A DNA stretch of 64,000 nucleotides from an uncultured Duncaniella sp. (GCA_910577255.1 CAJTMH010000003.1:248001-312000), one strand, 5' to 3'. Numbered from the stretch's first letter, positions 1 through 9,758 are shown. Notes: generated by a model from the letters alone, not told the origin. Numbers and translations are program-made.

Positions 1-1
1 C

Positions 2-931
2 ATGACCAATGACCCTTATGCAGGTGAATGGAGGATTGCTTCAGCTAATTTGCCGGCCGAGGCGATAGTCAATTCATTCACAGCATCATCCGACGCGTTC
101 TATATCCTTGACTCCTACCACAATCTTTATACCTCCTCCGACGCCCTCGCCTGGACAGCTACAGGTGAAAAAATTGATTATATCTATGGAGGATATGGTA
201 ATGAGATTCTTGGTGCGCGTCGTGATGCCGACGGTTGGAAGCACGTGACTTATCCGGCTTCGACCGTGGTGGATGTGCCTTCCGGATGTCCTGTGGAAGG
301 GGCCGGTCAGATTATGGTCTATGAGACCAAGTGGAGTGTGGCCCCGATGGCAATGTTTGTCGGAGGCAAGGATGCAGCCGGTAATCTCGTGGGATCGGCT
401 TGGTGCTATGACGGCAACGTCTGGGCCAAGATTAGCAATACGGATATCGACGAGCGTGAGAATGTCGCTCTCTTCCCTTATTTCACACCCAGAGTGAACA
501 CCTCAAGTTGGCGTGTCACTGAGCGCAGCGTACTTATAGCCGTGGGCGGTGCCTATGAGGAGACCGTTGGCGAAGTCGTGTCGAAGTCGGTCTATGTGTC
601 GTATGACATGGGCCTCAACTGGGATGTCGCTGACAGCTATCTGCAGCTCCCCGAGTATATCCCCGGTTTTGCCAATGCTCAAGCCCTTGTGTTTGACACG
701 ACGCTTTCATCGCGTTCGATGGCCGATGAGTGGAAATCCTTCCCTTCACGCCGCCTCCCGGCCTGGATGTTTAAGGTGGCTTCACCCGAGGGATCAAGAG
801 TGACGGTGGCTCCCACCGAATGGGAATGCCCCTACATCTACTTGTTTGGCGGTGAAGATGCCGCAGGTCATCTCTATGACACTCTTTGGCGCGGTGTCAT
901 CACCCGACTTACTTTCCAACCGCTCTATTGA
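2..931 (+). CDS. DUF6242-like exported protein, C-terminal part (5' truncated by window)
   Basis: About 309 residues are visible and the reading frame is open to the window edge, so the methionine at base 2 is probably internal. The protein shows repeated beta-propeller-like motifs (for example FVGGKDAAGN and LFGGEDAAGH, each followed by a W) such as kelch-type repeats give. I assign it to the DUF6242 group mainly because Bacteroidales carry such a gene directly upstream of the PorG-like/uppS/bamA set, as here. Its function is unknown. No catalytic motif is visible. The stop is followed by 104 bases before the next gene. Confidence 0.6.
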   Translation: MTNDPYAGEWRIASANLPAEAIVNSFTASSDAFYILDSYHNLYTSSDALAWTATGEKIDYIYGGYGNEILGARRDADGWKHVTYPASTVVDVPSGCPVEGAGQIMVYETKWSVAPMAMFVGGKDAAGNLVGSAWCYDGNVWAKISNTDIDERENVALFPYFTPRVNTSSWRVTERSVLIAVGGAYEETVGEVVSKSVYVSYDMGLNWDVADSYLQLPEYIPGFANAQALVFDTTLSSRSMADEWKSFPSRRLPAWMFKVASPEGSRVTVAPTEWECPYIYLFGGEDAAGHLYDTLWRGVITRLTFQPLY

Positions 932-1035
932 TGCCAGAAGTGGATAGTTTGTCGCAAAAATATAATTTAGAATAGCCCGAGTGCGTTTTCTTTAATAAAA
1001 CCCTTTTACTCCTAACGAAATCAAGGATTTTAGAC

Positions 1036-1734
1036 ATGCGAAAAACACTCGTAGCAATACTAACCGGGCTGTTTGTCCTGATGGGTTCCGGCTTTGCCGT
1101 GGCACAGCAGGCGCAACCTGAGACATATAAATTTGACATGGGTGTCGGACTTGGTATGTCAGGCTATCTCGGTGAGGCCAATGAGAGCAATCTCTTTGCG
1201 CATCCGGGGGTAGGATTGAATGCCTCGTTTCGATATCTGCTGAACACACGCTGGGCTTTCAGGGGGCTTCTGACCGCCGCTTCGCTCAGCGGATCGACTG
1301 CCGGCATGACAAACGTACTGCCTGGAGAGGCGGTGTATGACTTTAAGTCATGGGTATATGACCTTGGTGCACGAGCTGAGTTTAACTTCTTCAACTATGG
1401 GATAGGAGAGAGGTATAAACGTCTCAGCCGTGTATCTCCGTATCTGTCGTTAGGTCTTGGTGTGGTCATGTCGAGTGTCGGCGGTGAAACTTTCGTGGCC
1501 ATGGGCATACCCATGGGCTTCGGAGTGAAATTCAAGGCGAAACCGCGGGTTAACCTCGGCCTTGAGTTCACGATGACAAAAGTCTTTGGCGACAATTTGG
1601 ATGGACGCGAGTTGGCCGACCTTTACCTGATCAAGAGTTCTTTCCTTAAGAACACTGACTGGTATGCCACCTTGATGTTCTCCGTAAGTTATGAATTTGG
1701 CAAGCGATGCGTCACATGCCATAGGATTGATTAA
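1036..1734 (+). CDS. PorG-like outer-membrane beta-barrel protein (DUF6089 family)
   Basis: A 232-residue protein with a signal peptide (residues 1-24, cleavage near AVA-QQ) followed by alternating aromatic/glycine strands typical of a small outer-membrane barrel. Members of this family (PorG in the type IX secretion literature) are encoded next to isoprenyl transferase and BamA across Bacteroidetes, and the same order is seen here: the stop lies five bases before the uppS start. A role in the outer membrane is likely. A true type IX secretion role is not shown, because no PorK/L/M/N genes are in view. Confidence 0.75.
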   Translation: MRKTLVAILTGLFVLMGSGFAVAQQAQPETYKFDMGVGLGMSGYLGEANESNLFAHPGVGLNASFRYLLNTRWAFRGLLTAASLSGSTAGMTNVLPGEAVYDFKSWVYDLGARAEFNFFNYGIGERYKRLSRVSPYLSLGLGVVMSSVGGETFVAMGIPMGFGVKFKAKPRVNLGLEFTMTKVFGDNLDGRELADLYLIKSSFLKNTDWYATLMFSVSYEFGKRCVTCHRID

Positions 1735-1739
1735 GAAAA

Positions 1740-2483
1740 ATGAATATGATAGAAGAGATTGACAAAAACCGGTTGCCACGCCACGTGGCCGTCATCATGG
1801 ACGGTAACGGCAGGTGGGCCAAAGCACGCGGTCTTGACCGCAGCCAAGGTCATGTCGAAGGGGTGAACACAGTGCGTCGTATCACTGAGATTGCCTCCGA
1901 GGTTGGTATCGGTTATCTTACACTCTATACATTCTCAACCGAAAACTGGAATCGCCCGAAAGCCGAAGTCGATGCCCTGATGCATCTTATCGTCATCGCT
2001 ATTGAGCGTGAGACCCCCGATCTTATTAAAAATAATGTGCGTCTGCGCATGATTGGCGACGCATCGCGTATGCCCGATGAAGCTTACGCACGTCTGTCGC
2101 AGTGCATCGCTGACACAGCGCATTGCACAGGACTTACGCTTACGCTTGCCATTAGCTATTCGGCCCGATGGGAAATCCTGGAGGCTTGCCGGCGGTTTGC
2201 CCTTGATGTGCAGGCTGGAAAGGCGTCTCCGGATGATATGGCGTCTGACGGAGCGTTCGAAAAATACCTTACCACTTATGACATGCCCGACCCCGATCTC
2301 ATGATACGTACAGGGGGCGACCACCGTGTCAGCAACTATCTGCTGTGGCAGATTGCATATTCCGAAATATATGTCACAGATACATACTGGCCTGATTTTT
2401 CAAAGGAAGATTTCCTGAAGGCCATCTCCGATTATCAGCGGCGCGAACGCCGATTCGGACTTACCTCTGACCAATTAAAATAA
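1740..2483 (+). CDS. uppS: Isoprenyl transferase / undecaprenyl diphosphate synthase
   Basis: The cis-prenyltransferase adds isopentenyl units to farnesyl diphosphate to make the C55 carrier for peptidoglycan and O-glycan synthesis. The 247-residue protein has the family N-terminal motif HVAVIMDGNGRWAK with the metal-binding Asp21, TENWNRP near 68-73, and the C-terminal signature RTGGDHRVSNYLLWQ (190-204) followed by Glu209. Within that signature the usual Glu (GGEHR in E. coli UppS) is Asp194 here. It is tightly linked to the PorG-like gene upstream and to bamA 38 bases downstream, so the envelope genes are probably cotranscribed. Confidence 0.93.
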   Translation: MNMIEEIDKNRLPRHVAVIMDGNGRWAKARGLDRSQGHVEGVNTVRRITEIASEVGIGYLTLYTFSTENWNRPKAEVDALMHLIVIAIERETPDLIKNNVRLRMIGDASRMPDEAYARLSQCIADTAHCTGLTLTLAISYSARWEILEACRRFALDVQAGKASPDDMASDGAFEKYLTTYDMPDPDLMIRTGGDHRVSNYLLWQIAYSEIYVTDTYWPDFSKEDFLKAISDYQRRERRFGLTSDQLK

Positions 2484-2521
2484 GCTCACCCTCCATTCTC
2501 CATTCACAACGACGTTATATT

Positions 2522-5170
2522 ATGCGTTACCGAATATCAAATTTCTTGCTTCTGATCACAGTACTCACCGCCGCGTTCACGGCTTCTGCCCAGGTGCCTG
2601 CCGACACGGTGTATAATCCCACTTTGCTATTCACTGGCCTTCCGAAAACCTATGAGATAGCTGATATCCAGGTCAAGGGGGCTGATAACTACGAGGATTA
2701 TATCGTCATCGGTTATTCGGGCCTTAAGGTTGGTGATTTGTTACAGATTCCGGGAGCCGACATCACGGATGCTTCAAAGCGCTTGTGGCGCCAGGGGTTA
2801 TTCTCAAAAGTTCAGATTGCGGTCGACAAGGTGGTCGGTGACAAGGCTTGGCTCACAATAAATCTGCGTCAGCAACCACGCATCTCAGAAATAAACTTCC
2901 ACGGCGTGAAAAAGGGTGAAAAGCAGGATCTCGAGGAGGCACTGCAGCTCCGTTCGGGCAACCAGATTACGCAAAATATCGTGAACAGGGCTATCCAGAT
3001 TATCGAGAAATATTATTCAAACAAAGGTTTCGGTAATGCTGTGGTCAAAATTGATCTTGTCGATGACCTCTCGCACCCCAATGAGGTGATAGTGAACATC
3101 AATGTCAACAAGAATGAGAAGGTAAAGGTCCACAAAATCTATATTGACGGTAATGAAGTGCTGAGCGACAATCAGATTCAGCGCACAATGAAGAAAACCA
3201 ATGAGAAAGGCAAACTTCTCAACATTTTCCGCCAGAAGAAATTTGTTGAAAGCGACTATCAGGACGACCTTAACCGTATAATTCAGAAATATAACGAAAA
3301 AGGTTACCGTGATGCGGTGATTCTCTCTGACTCGGTTGTTAAATATGACGATAAGACAGTTGATGTCTATATCACTGTCGATGAAGGCAAGAAATACTAC
3401 ATCAACGATGTGACTTGGGTGGGTAATACTATTTATCCAACTGATGCGCTCAACGAAGTGCTTGGCATTCAGAAGGGTGACGTATATAACCAGAAACTGC
3501 TCAACAAACGTACAACCGAGGATGAGGATGCCATCTCAAACTATTATATGGACAAAGGTTACCTCTTCTTCAACCTTGTGCCTATTGAGAAAAACGTGCG
3601 TGGTGACTCCATCGACCTTGAAATGCGTATATTCGAAGGCCCACAGGCGCGTATCAACAATGTAATCATCAATGGTAACGACCGCCTCTATGAGAAGGTG
3701 ATTCGTCGTGAGCTCCGTGTGAAGCCCGGTGAATTGTTCTCCAAAAGCGACCTCATGCGTTCTGCACGTGAAATCGCGCAGACCGGTCACTTTGACCCTG
3801 AGAACATGGATATCCGTCCTGAACCTAACGAAGAGAACGGTACGGTCGACATCCTTTTCAACCTCCAGTCGAAATCAAATGACCAGTTTGAGTTCTCGTT
3901 AGGCTGGGGCCAGACAGGCATCATCGGTAAGGTGGCTATCAAATTTACCAACTTCTCGATAAAGAACCTCTTCTATCCTAGCTCCTACAAAGGCATTATC
4001 CCGCAGGGCGAGGGGCAGCAGCTCACCATCTCGGCTCAGACCAATGCCCGCTATTACCAGGCCTACAGTGTGTCATTCCTTGATCCGTGGTTCGGCGGTA
4101 AACGTCCTAACTCACTCTCTGTGTCGGCATGGTATAGCCGTCAGACTGGTGTTAACTCTTCTTATTTCAATAGCCGTTACACCAATCCGTACTACTATAC
4201 AAACAGCGGACTTTATAACACCGGTTATTACAACGATTACTATCAGAACTCCTATGAGAATGCTTATGACCCCAACAAGTACCTCCAGATGGTGGGCGTG
4301 TCGGTCGGCTTCGGTAAGCGTCTTAACTGGCCTGACGACTGGTTCACATTCCAGGCCGAACTTGGTTACAACTGGTACTCGCTTAAGAACTGGGAATACC
4401 TGTTCGATATGCAGAACGGTACGTCAAACGCCCTCACTCTTGGCTTGACCTTGGCGCGTAACTCTACCGATAATCCTCTTTACACTCGTACCGGTTCGAG
4501 CTTCTCACTTAACCTCCAGCTCACTCCCCCGGCTTCGCTCTTCGGCAAGAAGAACTGGAAACTGCTTTCCGAACAGGCTGCCAACACCTCTAATGCTACT
4601 TTGGCAGATGGCGCTCGTCGTCAGCTCTACCGTTGGATTGAATATTGGAAGCTGCGTTTCAAATCTCGCACCTACACTCCGCTCACAAACCCTGAAGGCA
4701 AATACACACTCGTGCTCATGACACGTGCCGATATCGGTCTTCTTGGAAGCTATAACAAATATGTCAAGTCACCATTCGAGACATTCTATGTCGGTGGCGA
4801 CGGTATGTCAGGATCTTATACATACGCCCAGGAGACTATTGCCCTTCGTGGTTATGACAACGGTCAGCTCACACCCTATCAGCTCGGCGGTGGTTATGCC
4901 TATACTCGTTTCGGTATGGAACTCCACTTCCCCTTCATGCTTCAGCCCACCACCACCATCTATGGTCTTGCATTCATCGAAGGTGGTAATGCCTGGACGT
5001 CGGTCAAGAACTTCTCACCGTTTGATTTGAAGCGTAGTGCCGGTGCCGGTGTGCGTATCTATCTCCCGATGGTCGGTATGATGGGTATTGACTGGGCTTA
5101 CGGTTTCGACAGAGTATATGGCGAAAAGGGTGGATCGCATTTCCACTTCATTCTTGGCCAGGAATTCTAA
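2522..5170 (+). CDS. bamA: Outer-membrane protein assembly factor BamA
   Basis: An 882-residue Omp85 protein that folds and inserts beta-barrels into the outer membrane. It has a signal peptide (1-23, ending ASA-Q), a run of POTRA domains to about residue 440 (repeated patterns such as VHKIYIDGNEVLSDNQIQ and INNVIINGNDRLYEKVI), and a C-terminal 16-strand barrel carrying the LRGYDNGQLTP version of the family VRGF/LRG loop-6 motif. The final residues (HFHFILGQEF) end with an aromatic, as expected for a barrel signal. Two periplasmic OmpH/Skp chaperone genes follow, the usual Bacteroidales arrangement. Confidence 0.95.
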   Translation: MRYRISNFLLLITVLTAAFTASAQVPADTVYNPTLLFTGLPKTYEIADIQVKGADNYEDYIVIGYSGLKVGDLLQIPGADITDASKRLWRQGLFSKVQIAVDKVVGDKAWLTINLRQQPRISEINFHGVKKGEKQDLEEALQLRSGNQITQNIVNRAIQIIEKYYSNKGFGNAVVKIDLVDDLSHPNEVIVNINVNKNEKVKVHKIYIDGNEVLSDNQIQRTMKKTNEKGKLLNIFRQKKFVESDYQDDLNRIIQKYNEKGYRDAVILSDSVVKYDDKTVDVYITVDEGKKYYINDVTWVGNTIYPTDALNEVLGIQKGDVYNQKLLNKRTTEDEDAISNYYMDKGYLFFNLVPIEKNVRGDSIDLEMRIFEGPQARINNVIINGNDRLYEKVIRRELRVKPGELFSKSDLMRSAREIAQTGHFDPENMDIRPEPNEENGTVDILFNLQSKSNDQFEFSLGWGQTGIIGKVAIKFTNFSIKNLFYPSSYKGIIPQGEGQQLTISAQTNARYYQAYSVSFLDPWFGGKRPNSLSVSAWYSRQTGVNSSYFNSRYTNPYYYTNSGLYNTGYYNDYYQNSYENAYDPNKYLQMVGVSVGFGKRLNWPDDWFTFQAELGYNWYSLKNWEYLFDMQNGTSNALTLGLTLARNSTDNPLYTRTGSSFSLNLQLTPPASLFGKKNWKLLSEQAANTSNATLADGARRQLYRWIEYWKLRFKSRTYTPLTNPEGKYTLVLMTRADIGLLGSYNKYVKSPFETFYVGGDGMSGSYTYAQETIALRGYDNGQLTPYQLGGGYAYTRFGMELHFPFMLQPTTTIYGLAFIEGGNAWTSVKNFSPFDLKRSAGAGVRIYLPMVGMMGIDWAYGFDRVYGEKGGSHFHFILGQEF

Positions 5171-5250
5171 GAGATTAAACTTTTCATCCTTTGGCGCGTC
5201 TTATATATTATAAGATTTATATTACGCTAACTATTTAACCCTCTTCAGAA

Positions 5251-5769
5251 ATGATGAAAAAAATATTACTGACTTTAGCCATTGTCGTGGCCACTGCTTT
5301 CGGGGCTGCCGCTCAGAAATTCGCATTGGTCGACATGGACTATATCCTCTCCAATGTCCCTGCCTACGAAATGGCCAATGAACAGCTCAATCAGATTTCG
5401 CTTCGCTGGCAAAAGGAAGTAGAGGCTGTGGCCAAGGAGGCTGAGACTCTCTATAAGAACTATCAGAATGAGATGGTGTTCCTTACCGATGACCAGAAGA
5501 AGAAGAAAGAGGAGGAGATTGTGGCCAAGGAAAAGTCGGCCGCTGAACTCCGTCAGAAATACTTCGGTCCTGAGGGCGAACTTTACAAGAAGCGTCAATC
5601 CCTCATGAAGCCTATCCAGGACGATGTTTATAATGCCGTCAAGAAAGTTTCGGAGGAGCGCGGTTACCAGTGTATCTTTGACCGTGCCTCTTCTGCCGAC
5701 ATCATATTCGCCTCTCCTCGTATCGACGTTTCCAATGAGGTCCTTGAAAAGTTAGGTTATTCCAAATAA
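5251..5769 (+). CDS. OmpH/Skp-family periplasmic chaperone (first copy)
   Basis: A 172-residue protein with a signal peptide (1-21, AAA-QK) followed by the OmpH/Skp pattern: a short head segment (FALVDMDYILSNVPAYEMANEQL), a long charged coiled coil (about 50-115, many Lys/Glu) and a return to the head domain (CIFDRAS...). Skp-type chaperones hold unfolded outer-membrane proteins for BamA. ATG-ATG at 5251 and 5254 gives two possible starts. It lies 80 bases after bamA with no clear terminator between, so cotranscription is likely. Confidence 0.88.
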   Translation: MMKKILLTLAIVVATAFGAAAQKFALVDMDYILSNVPAYEMANEQLNQISLRWQKEVEAVAKEAETLYKNYQNEMVFLTDDQKKKKEEEIVAKEKSAAELRQKYFGPEGELYKKRQSLMKPIQDDVYNAVKKVSEERGYQCIFDRASSADIIFASPRIDVSNEVLEKLGYSK

Positions 5770-5775
5770 TTTATC

Positions 5776-5783
5776 TATCTTTG
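5776..5783 (+). promoter_or_regulatory. Candidate Bacteroidetes -7 promoter element
   Basis: TATCTTTG, matching TAnnTTTG, lies about 88 bases upstream of the second OmpH gene. No convincing -33 TTG partner is seen, so this is a tentative internal promoter. Confidence 0.35.
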
Positions 5784-5870
5784 CACCTCGGCTGCGCCTT
5801 GATTGCTCTTTTCAGCCGGTGCAGGAATATGTTTAATTTAGTTTAATTCAAATAACTTCAAAATACAACG

Positions 5871-6365
5871 ATGATTAAGAAATTATTGCTCGCAATTATG
5901 ATTGCGCTTCCCATGAGCGTGTTTGGCCAGAAGTTCGGCGTGATCAACACCCAGGAGCTCATGGAATCAATGCCTGAAATCAAGACTGTGAACGAACAGA
6001 TTCAGGCTGCTTCTAAGAAATACGAAGACGAATTTGCCAAACTCCAGGAAGAATTCTCTAAAAAATTTGATGAATTCCAGAAGCTCGAGGAGAGCACTCC
6101 TCAGACCATCAAGGACCGTCGTATGCAGGAAATGCAGGAACTTGAGAACAAGATCAACCAGTTCCGAACCACTGCCAGCCAGGATCTCTCCCGTCAGCAG
6201 CAGCAGCTCATGGCTCCTATCCAGGAGAACGTTATGAAAGCTATCCAGAGCGTTGGCGCAGAAGGTGGCTATACTTTCATCTTTGAAAACGTTATGCCCC
6301 TCTATACCGGCACTGACGTTACCGACATCACTTCACTCGTGAAGACTCGTCTCGGCGTTAAATAA
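5871..6365 (+). CDS. OmpH/Skp-family periplasmic chaperone (second copy)
   Basis: A 164-residue paralogue of the preceding gene with a signal peptide (1-19, VFG-QK), the head motif FGVINTQELMESMPEIKTVNEQI and a coiled coil rich in Glu/Lys/Gln (about 45-115). Family knowledge assigns it a periplasmic holdase role beside BamA. Sequence identity to the first copy is low outside the head motif, so the two copies may handle different clients. A strong hairpin with a T-run follows the gene and probably ends the uppS-bamA-ompH transcript. Confidence 0.88.
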   Translation: MIKKLLLAIMIALPMSVFGQKFGVINTQELMESMPEIKTVNEQIQAASKKYEDEFAKLQEEFSKKFDEFQKLEESTPQTIKDRRMQEMQELENKINQFRTTASQDLSRQQQQLMAPIQENVMKAIQSVGAEGGYTFIFENVMPLYTGTDVTDITSLVKTRLGVK

Positions 6366-6405
6366 GCCGTTGGCTCTCGTTAGGAATATTTAATAAATAT
6401 TATAA

Positions 6406-6445
6406 GTGTGTCGCAGTGGTCAATCCCACCGCGACACACTTTTTT
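6406..6445 (+). terminator. Intrinsic terminator after the bamA/OmpH genes
   Basis: GTGTGTCGC (6406-6414) pairs with GCGACACAC (6431-6439), with further pairing possible inside, and is followed by six T (6440-6445). Confidence 0.85.
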
Positions 6446-6480
6446 ACATCCCTCCGCTTTCCCACTTATGGGAAAATGTG

Positions 6481-6488
6481 TAACTTTG
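6481..6488 (+). promoter_or_regulatory. Candidate -7 promoter element for the permease-ribBA pair
   Basis: TAACTTTG followed by C matches the Bacteroidetes -7 consensus and lies 38 bases before the permease ATG, directly after a terminator. The -33 box is weak. Confidence 0.55.
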
Positions 6489-6525
6489 CACGAATTATTC
6501 TTTAACCCTCCATCACACTCCATAT

Positions 6526-8439
6526 ATGTTACGAATCAAGCGAATGGATATCTTCATCTTACAGAGCTTTGTGCCCCTGTTCTTGATGACGTTTTGTATC
6601 TGCTTGTTTATCGTGCTCATGCAGTTCCTTTGGCGCTACATCGATGACCTTGTCGGTAAAGGGCTTGGTGTCGATGTGATTGCCGAACTGTTTTTTTACG
6701 CGGCTCTTACCATGATACCTATGGCATTGCCGCTGGCCATATTGCTTGCATCGTTGATGACGTTCGGTAATCTTGGCGAGCAGTTTGAACTTACGGCCAT
6801 GAAAGCCTCGGGTATATCATTGATTCGCACCATGGCTCCCCTCATTGTGCTGATGGTGTTCATAGCTACCGGAGCTTTCTTCTTCCAGAACAATGTGCTT
6901 CCGGTCGCTCAGACAAAAATGTGGACTCTCCTCTATTCCATGAGGCAGAAATCCCCTGAGCTTGAAATCCCTGAGGGTGTGTTCTATGACCAGATTCCCG
7001 GCTACAACCTCTTTGTGCAGGAGAAAAACCGTGAGACCGGTGTGCTTTACGACATGATGATCTACGATGTGTCGAGAGGGTTTGAAAACTCCTCTATCAT
7101 ACTGGCCGACTCCGGTAAAATGACCATCACCCCCGATAAGACCCACCTTTTCCTGCGTCTTTGGAGTGGAGAGTCGTTTGAGAACCTCAAGGATGCCGCT
7201 GCCAACATGCGCAATGTCCCATACCGCCGTGAATCGTTCAAGGAGAAGGAAATCATGCTGAAATTCGATGCCAACTTCAACCGAATGGATGAACAGGGGA
7301 TGCGCAATCAGTATGTGGGTAAGAACATGGCCGAGCTTCAGGCCACTATTGATTCCGTGGGTGAACGAGTGGACTCACTCGGGCGTCGTTACGGCACATC
7401 CTTGAAAGAATATCCGTATTTCAATGTCAACAACTACAAATACAGACCTCATGATGGTAAGCAGGTGAAGACCAAGATGCCCGACGTGGCCTTGGAAAAG
7501 CCTCTTGATGTCGACTCCGTATTCCGTGGCTCATCATCCGGCTACGCACTCAATTATCTCAGCCAGGGGCTTGTGAAAGCCCAGCGCATGAAGCAGGAAT
7601 ATGAATATAAGAGCTTGTCTATGGCGGACGATCTGAAGACTATCCGCCGTCATGCCATAGAACTGCAGAAAAAATTTACCCTCTCATTTGCCTGTATCAT
7701 CTTCTTCTTTATCGGCGCCCCTCTCGGCGCCATCATCCGCAAGGGTGGTCTTGGCACGCCGTTGGTTATCTCGGTATTCCTGTTCATTTTCTACTATATC
7801 ATTGACAACATGGGTTACAAAATGGCCCGCGACGGAAAGGTGGAAGTATGGGAAGGCATGTGGCTCAGTGCTGCCGTGCTCCTTCCTATGGGTATATTCT
7901 TCACCTATAAGGCAGTCAATGACTCGGCTGTGTTCAACAAGGACGCATATATGAATTTCTTCCGCAAATTCTTTGGAGTCAGCGAAGTGCGCCACGTAGA
8001 GATGAAGGAAGTTGTGATGGAGGAGGTAGTACCCTCCGAAGCAGTTTCCCGCCTTGACGCTGTCAAGGACATGGTGAGAAGGTTTCTTGAACAAAATCCG
8101 GCCAAACAAAGTTATACAGCCTACTGGCTTAATGGTTACGACAGGGAGTCTCTCCACGCATTGCGTGAGTCGGTGGAGTCTGTGGTAAGCTATCTCTCCA
8201 ACTCACGTGAGAAGATGGTGGTCCTGAAACTCATGGATATGCCGGTGCTTCGTAGCCTTTGGTTCCAGGAACCCAGCCACACCCGATGGCTCAGTTGGCT
8301 CATGATATCCGTGTTCCCCATTGGTATCCCCATCTGGCTGTATGGCCGTCATACGCAGGCCCAGTTACGCGATGAACTTGCCACGGTGGTAAAAGTGGCC
8401 GATGAACTTATAGTATTGATACAAAAAATGAAACTCTAA
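6526..8439 (+). CDS. LptF/LptG (YjgP/YjgQ) family LPS-export permease, long form
   Basis: A 637-residue membrane protein. The N-terminal half has the YjgP/YjgQ start (an ILQSFVPLFLMTF membrane segment, then the coupling region GEQFELTAMKASGISLIR near 87-104), followed by a periplasmic beta-jellyroll region and three more membrane segments from about residue 380. LptF/LptG with LptB extract lipopolysaccharide from the inner membrane. Bacteroidetes versions often carry an extended C-terminus; here about 150 residues follow the last conserved core helix and end with another membrane helix (near 585-605). ribBA starts two bases after the stop, suggesting translational linkage. I cannot tell F from G. 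Confidence 0.85.
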   Translation: MLRIKRMDIFILQSFVPLFLMTFCICLFIVLMQFLWRYIDDLVGKGLGVDVIAELFFYAALTMIPMALPLAILLASLMTFGNLGEQFELTAMKASGISLIRTMAPLIVLMVFIATGAFFFQNNVLPVAQTKMWTLLYSMRQKSPELEIPEGVFYDQIPGYNLFVQEKNRETGVLYDMMIYDVSRGFENSSIILADSGKMTITPDKTHLFLRLWSGESFENLKDAAANMRNVPYRRESFKEKEIMLKFDANFNRMDEQGMRNQYVGKNMAELQATIDSVGERVDSLGRRYGTSLKEYPYFNVNNYKYRPHDGKQVKTKMPDVALEKPLDVDSVFRGSSSGYALNYLSQGLVKAQRMKQEYEYKSLSMADDLKTIRRHAIELQKKFTLSFACIIFFFIGAPLGAIIRKGGLGTPLVISVFLFIFYYIIDNMGYKMARDGKVEVWEGMWLSAAVLLPMGIFFTYKAVNDSAVFNKDAYMNFFRKFFGVSEVRHVEMKEVVMEEVVPSEAVSRLDAVKDMVRRFLEQNPAKQSYTAYWLNGYDRESLHALRESVESVVSYLSNSREKMVVLKLMDMPVLRSLWFQEPSHTRWLSWLMISVFPIGIPIWLYGRHTQAQLRDELATVVKVADELIVLIQKMKL

Positions 8440-8441
8440 AT

Positions 8442-9653
8442 ATGGAAAAAATAAAATTAGATACCATAGAGGAAGCTCTCGCAGATTTCCGTGACGGGAA
8501 GTTTGTGATAGTTGTCGATGATGAGGACCGTGAGAATGAAGGTGATCTTATCATCGCGGCTGAAAAGGTCACTCCGGAGCATGTCAATTTTATGATTACA
8601 AATGCTCGTGGTGAACTTTGCGCTCCCCTGTCCATTTCACGTTGCCGTGAATTGAATCTTCCGCATCAGGTTGAGGACAACACGTCGATGCTGGGTACAC
8701 CTTTCACTGTAACAGTTGACCTGCTCCCGGGGTGCACTACTGGAGTTTCCGCCCATGACCGTGCTGCTACCATCCGCGCTTTGGCCAACCCTGATTTTAA
8801 GCCTGAGCATTTCGGCCGACCCGGTCATGTGCATCCGTTATATGCCCAGGATGCAGGAGTGTTGCGCCGTACCGGTCACACTGAGGCTGCCATTGATTTG
8901 GCGCGACTCTCAGGTCTGCAACCCGCAGCTTCATTGATAGAGATACTTAATGAGGACGGCACTATGGCTCGTCTGCCGCAGCTCCGCAAGAAGGCTGATG
9001 AATGGGGCCTGAAACTGATTTCGATTGCTGATCTGGTCGCTTACCGCTTACGTAGTGAATCATTGGTTGAAGAAGGTGTCGAAGTTGATATGCCTACTGC
9101 CTATGGCCACTTCCGCTTGATTCCGTTCCGTCAGAAAAGCAACGGTCTTGAGCACATCGCGTTGATAAAAGGTGACATATCCTCTGACGAACCGGTGCTC
9201 GTGCGTGTACACTCTTCATGCGCGACAGGCGACATATTCGGGTCAATGCGTTGCGATTGTGGCGAGCAGTTGCATAAGGCCATGGAGCTTATCGAGAAGG
9301 AGGGTAAAGGCGCGATAGTATATCTCAATCAGGAAGGTCGTGGAATAGGGCTTATGGAAAAGATTCGTGCCTACAAGCTCCAGGAAGAGGGCCTTGATAC
9401 CGTGGATGCTAACCTGCATCTTGGACATAAGGCCGATGAGCGCGACTATGGTGTAGGTGCGCAGATTCTCCGTCTGCTCGGCATAGAGAAAATGCGTCTC
9501 ATCACCAACAATCCTGTTAAGCGTATAGGTCTCGAAGGCTACGGCCTGGAAGTGGTTGAGAACGTGCCCATCGAGATAGCCCCCAACAAATATAACCGAA
9601 GGTATATGCTCACTAAGAAAGAGCGTATGGGCCACAACCTTGAAGAGGTCTGA
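8442..9653 (+). CDS. ribBA: Bifunctional 3,4-dihydroxy-2-butanone-4-phosphate synthase / GTP cyclohydrolase II
   Basis: A 403-residue fusion catalysing the two entry steps of riboflavin synthesis. Residues 1-205 are the RibB domain, with the acidic DDEDRENEGDL loop and GVSAHDRA. Residues about 210-403 are the RibA domain, with the zinc-binding cysteines in SSCATGDIFGSMRCDCGEQ and the NQEGRGIGL motif. Both active sites look intact. It is the second gene of a pair with the LptF/G-type permease. No FMN riboswitch is seen upstream, so regulation at this locus is not evident. Confidence 0.96.
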   Translation: MEKIKLDTIEEALADFRDGKFVIVVDDEDRENEGDLIIAAEKVTPEHVNFMITNARGELCAPLSISRCRELNLPHQVEDNTSMLGTPFTVTVDLLPGCTTGVSAHDRAATIRALANPDFKPEHFGRPGHVHPLYAQDAGVLRRTGHTEAAIDLARLSGLQPAASLIEILNEDGTMARLPQLRKKADEWGLKLISIADLVAYRLRSESLVEEGVEVDMPTAYGHFRLIPFRQKSNGLEHIALIKGDISSDEPVLVRVHSSCATGDIFGSMRCDCGEQLHKAMELIEKEGKGAIVYLNQEGRGIGLMEKIRAYKLQEEGLDTVDANLHLGHKADERDYGVGAQILRLLGIEKMRLITNNPVKRIGLEGYGLEVVENVPIEIAPNKYNRRYMLTKKERMGHNLEEV

Positions 9654-9694
9654 TTCGTGCTGAAATCTGTTCAGACCCCACTGAATAATCATAG

Positions 9695-9733
9695 ATCAGC
9701 CCTGCGGGAAACGCATTCCGCAGGGCTGATTTT
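9695..9733 (+). terminator. Intrinsic terminator after ribBA
   Basis: A perfect 13-base-pair inverted repeat (9695-9707 with 9718-9730) is followed by TTT. It lies between convergent genes and may also stop the opposing znuC transcript. Confidence 0.85.
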
Positions 9734-9758
9734 ATGAGGCTCCAAAAGGGATTGATTG

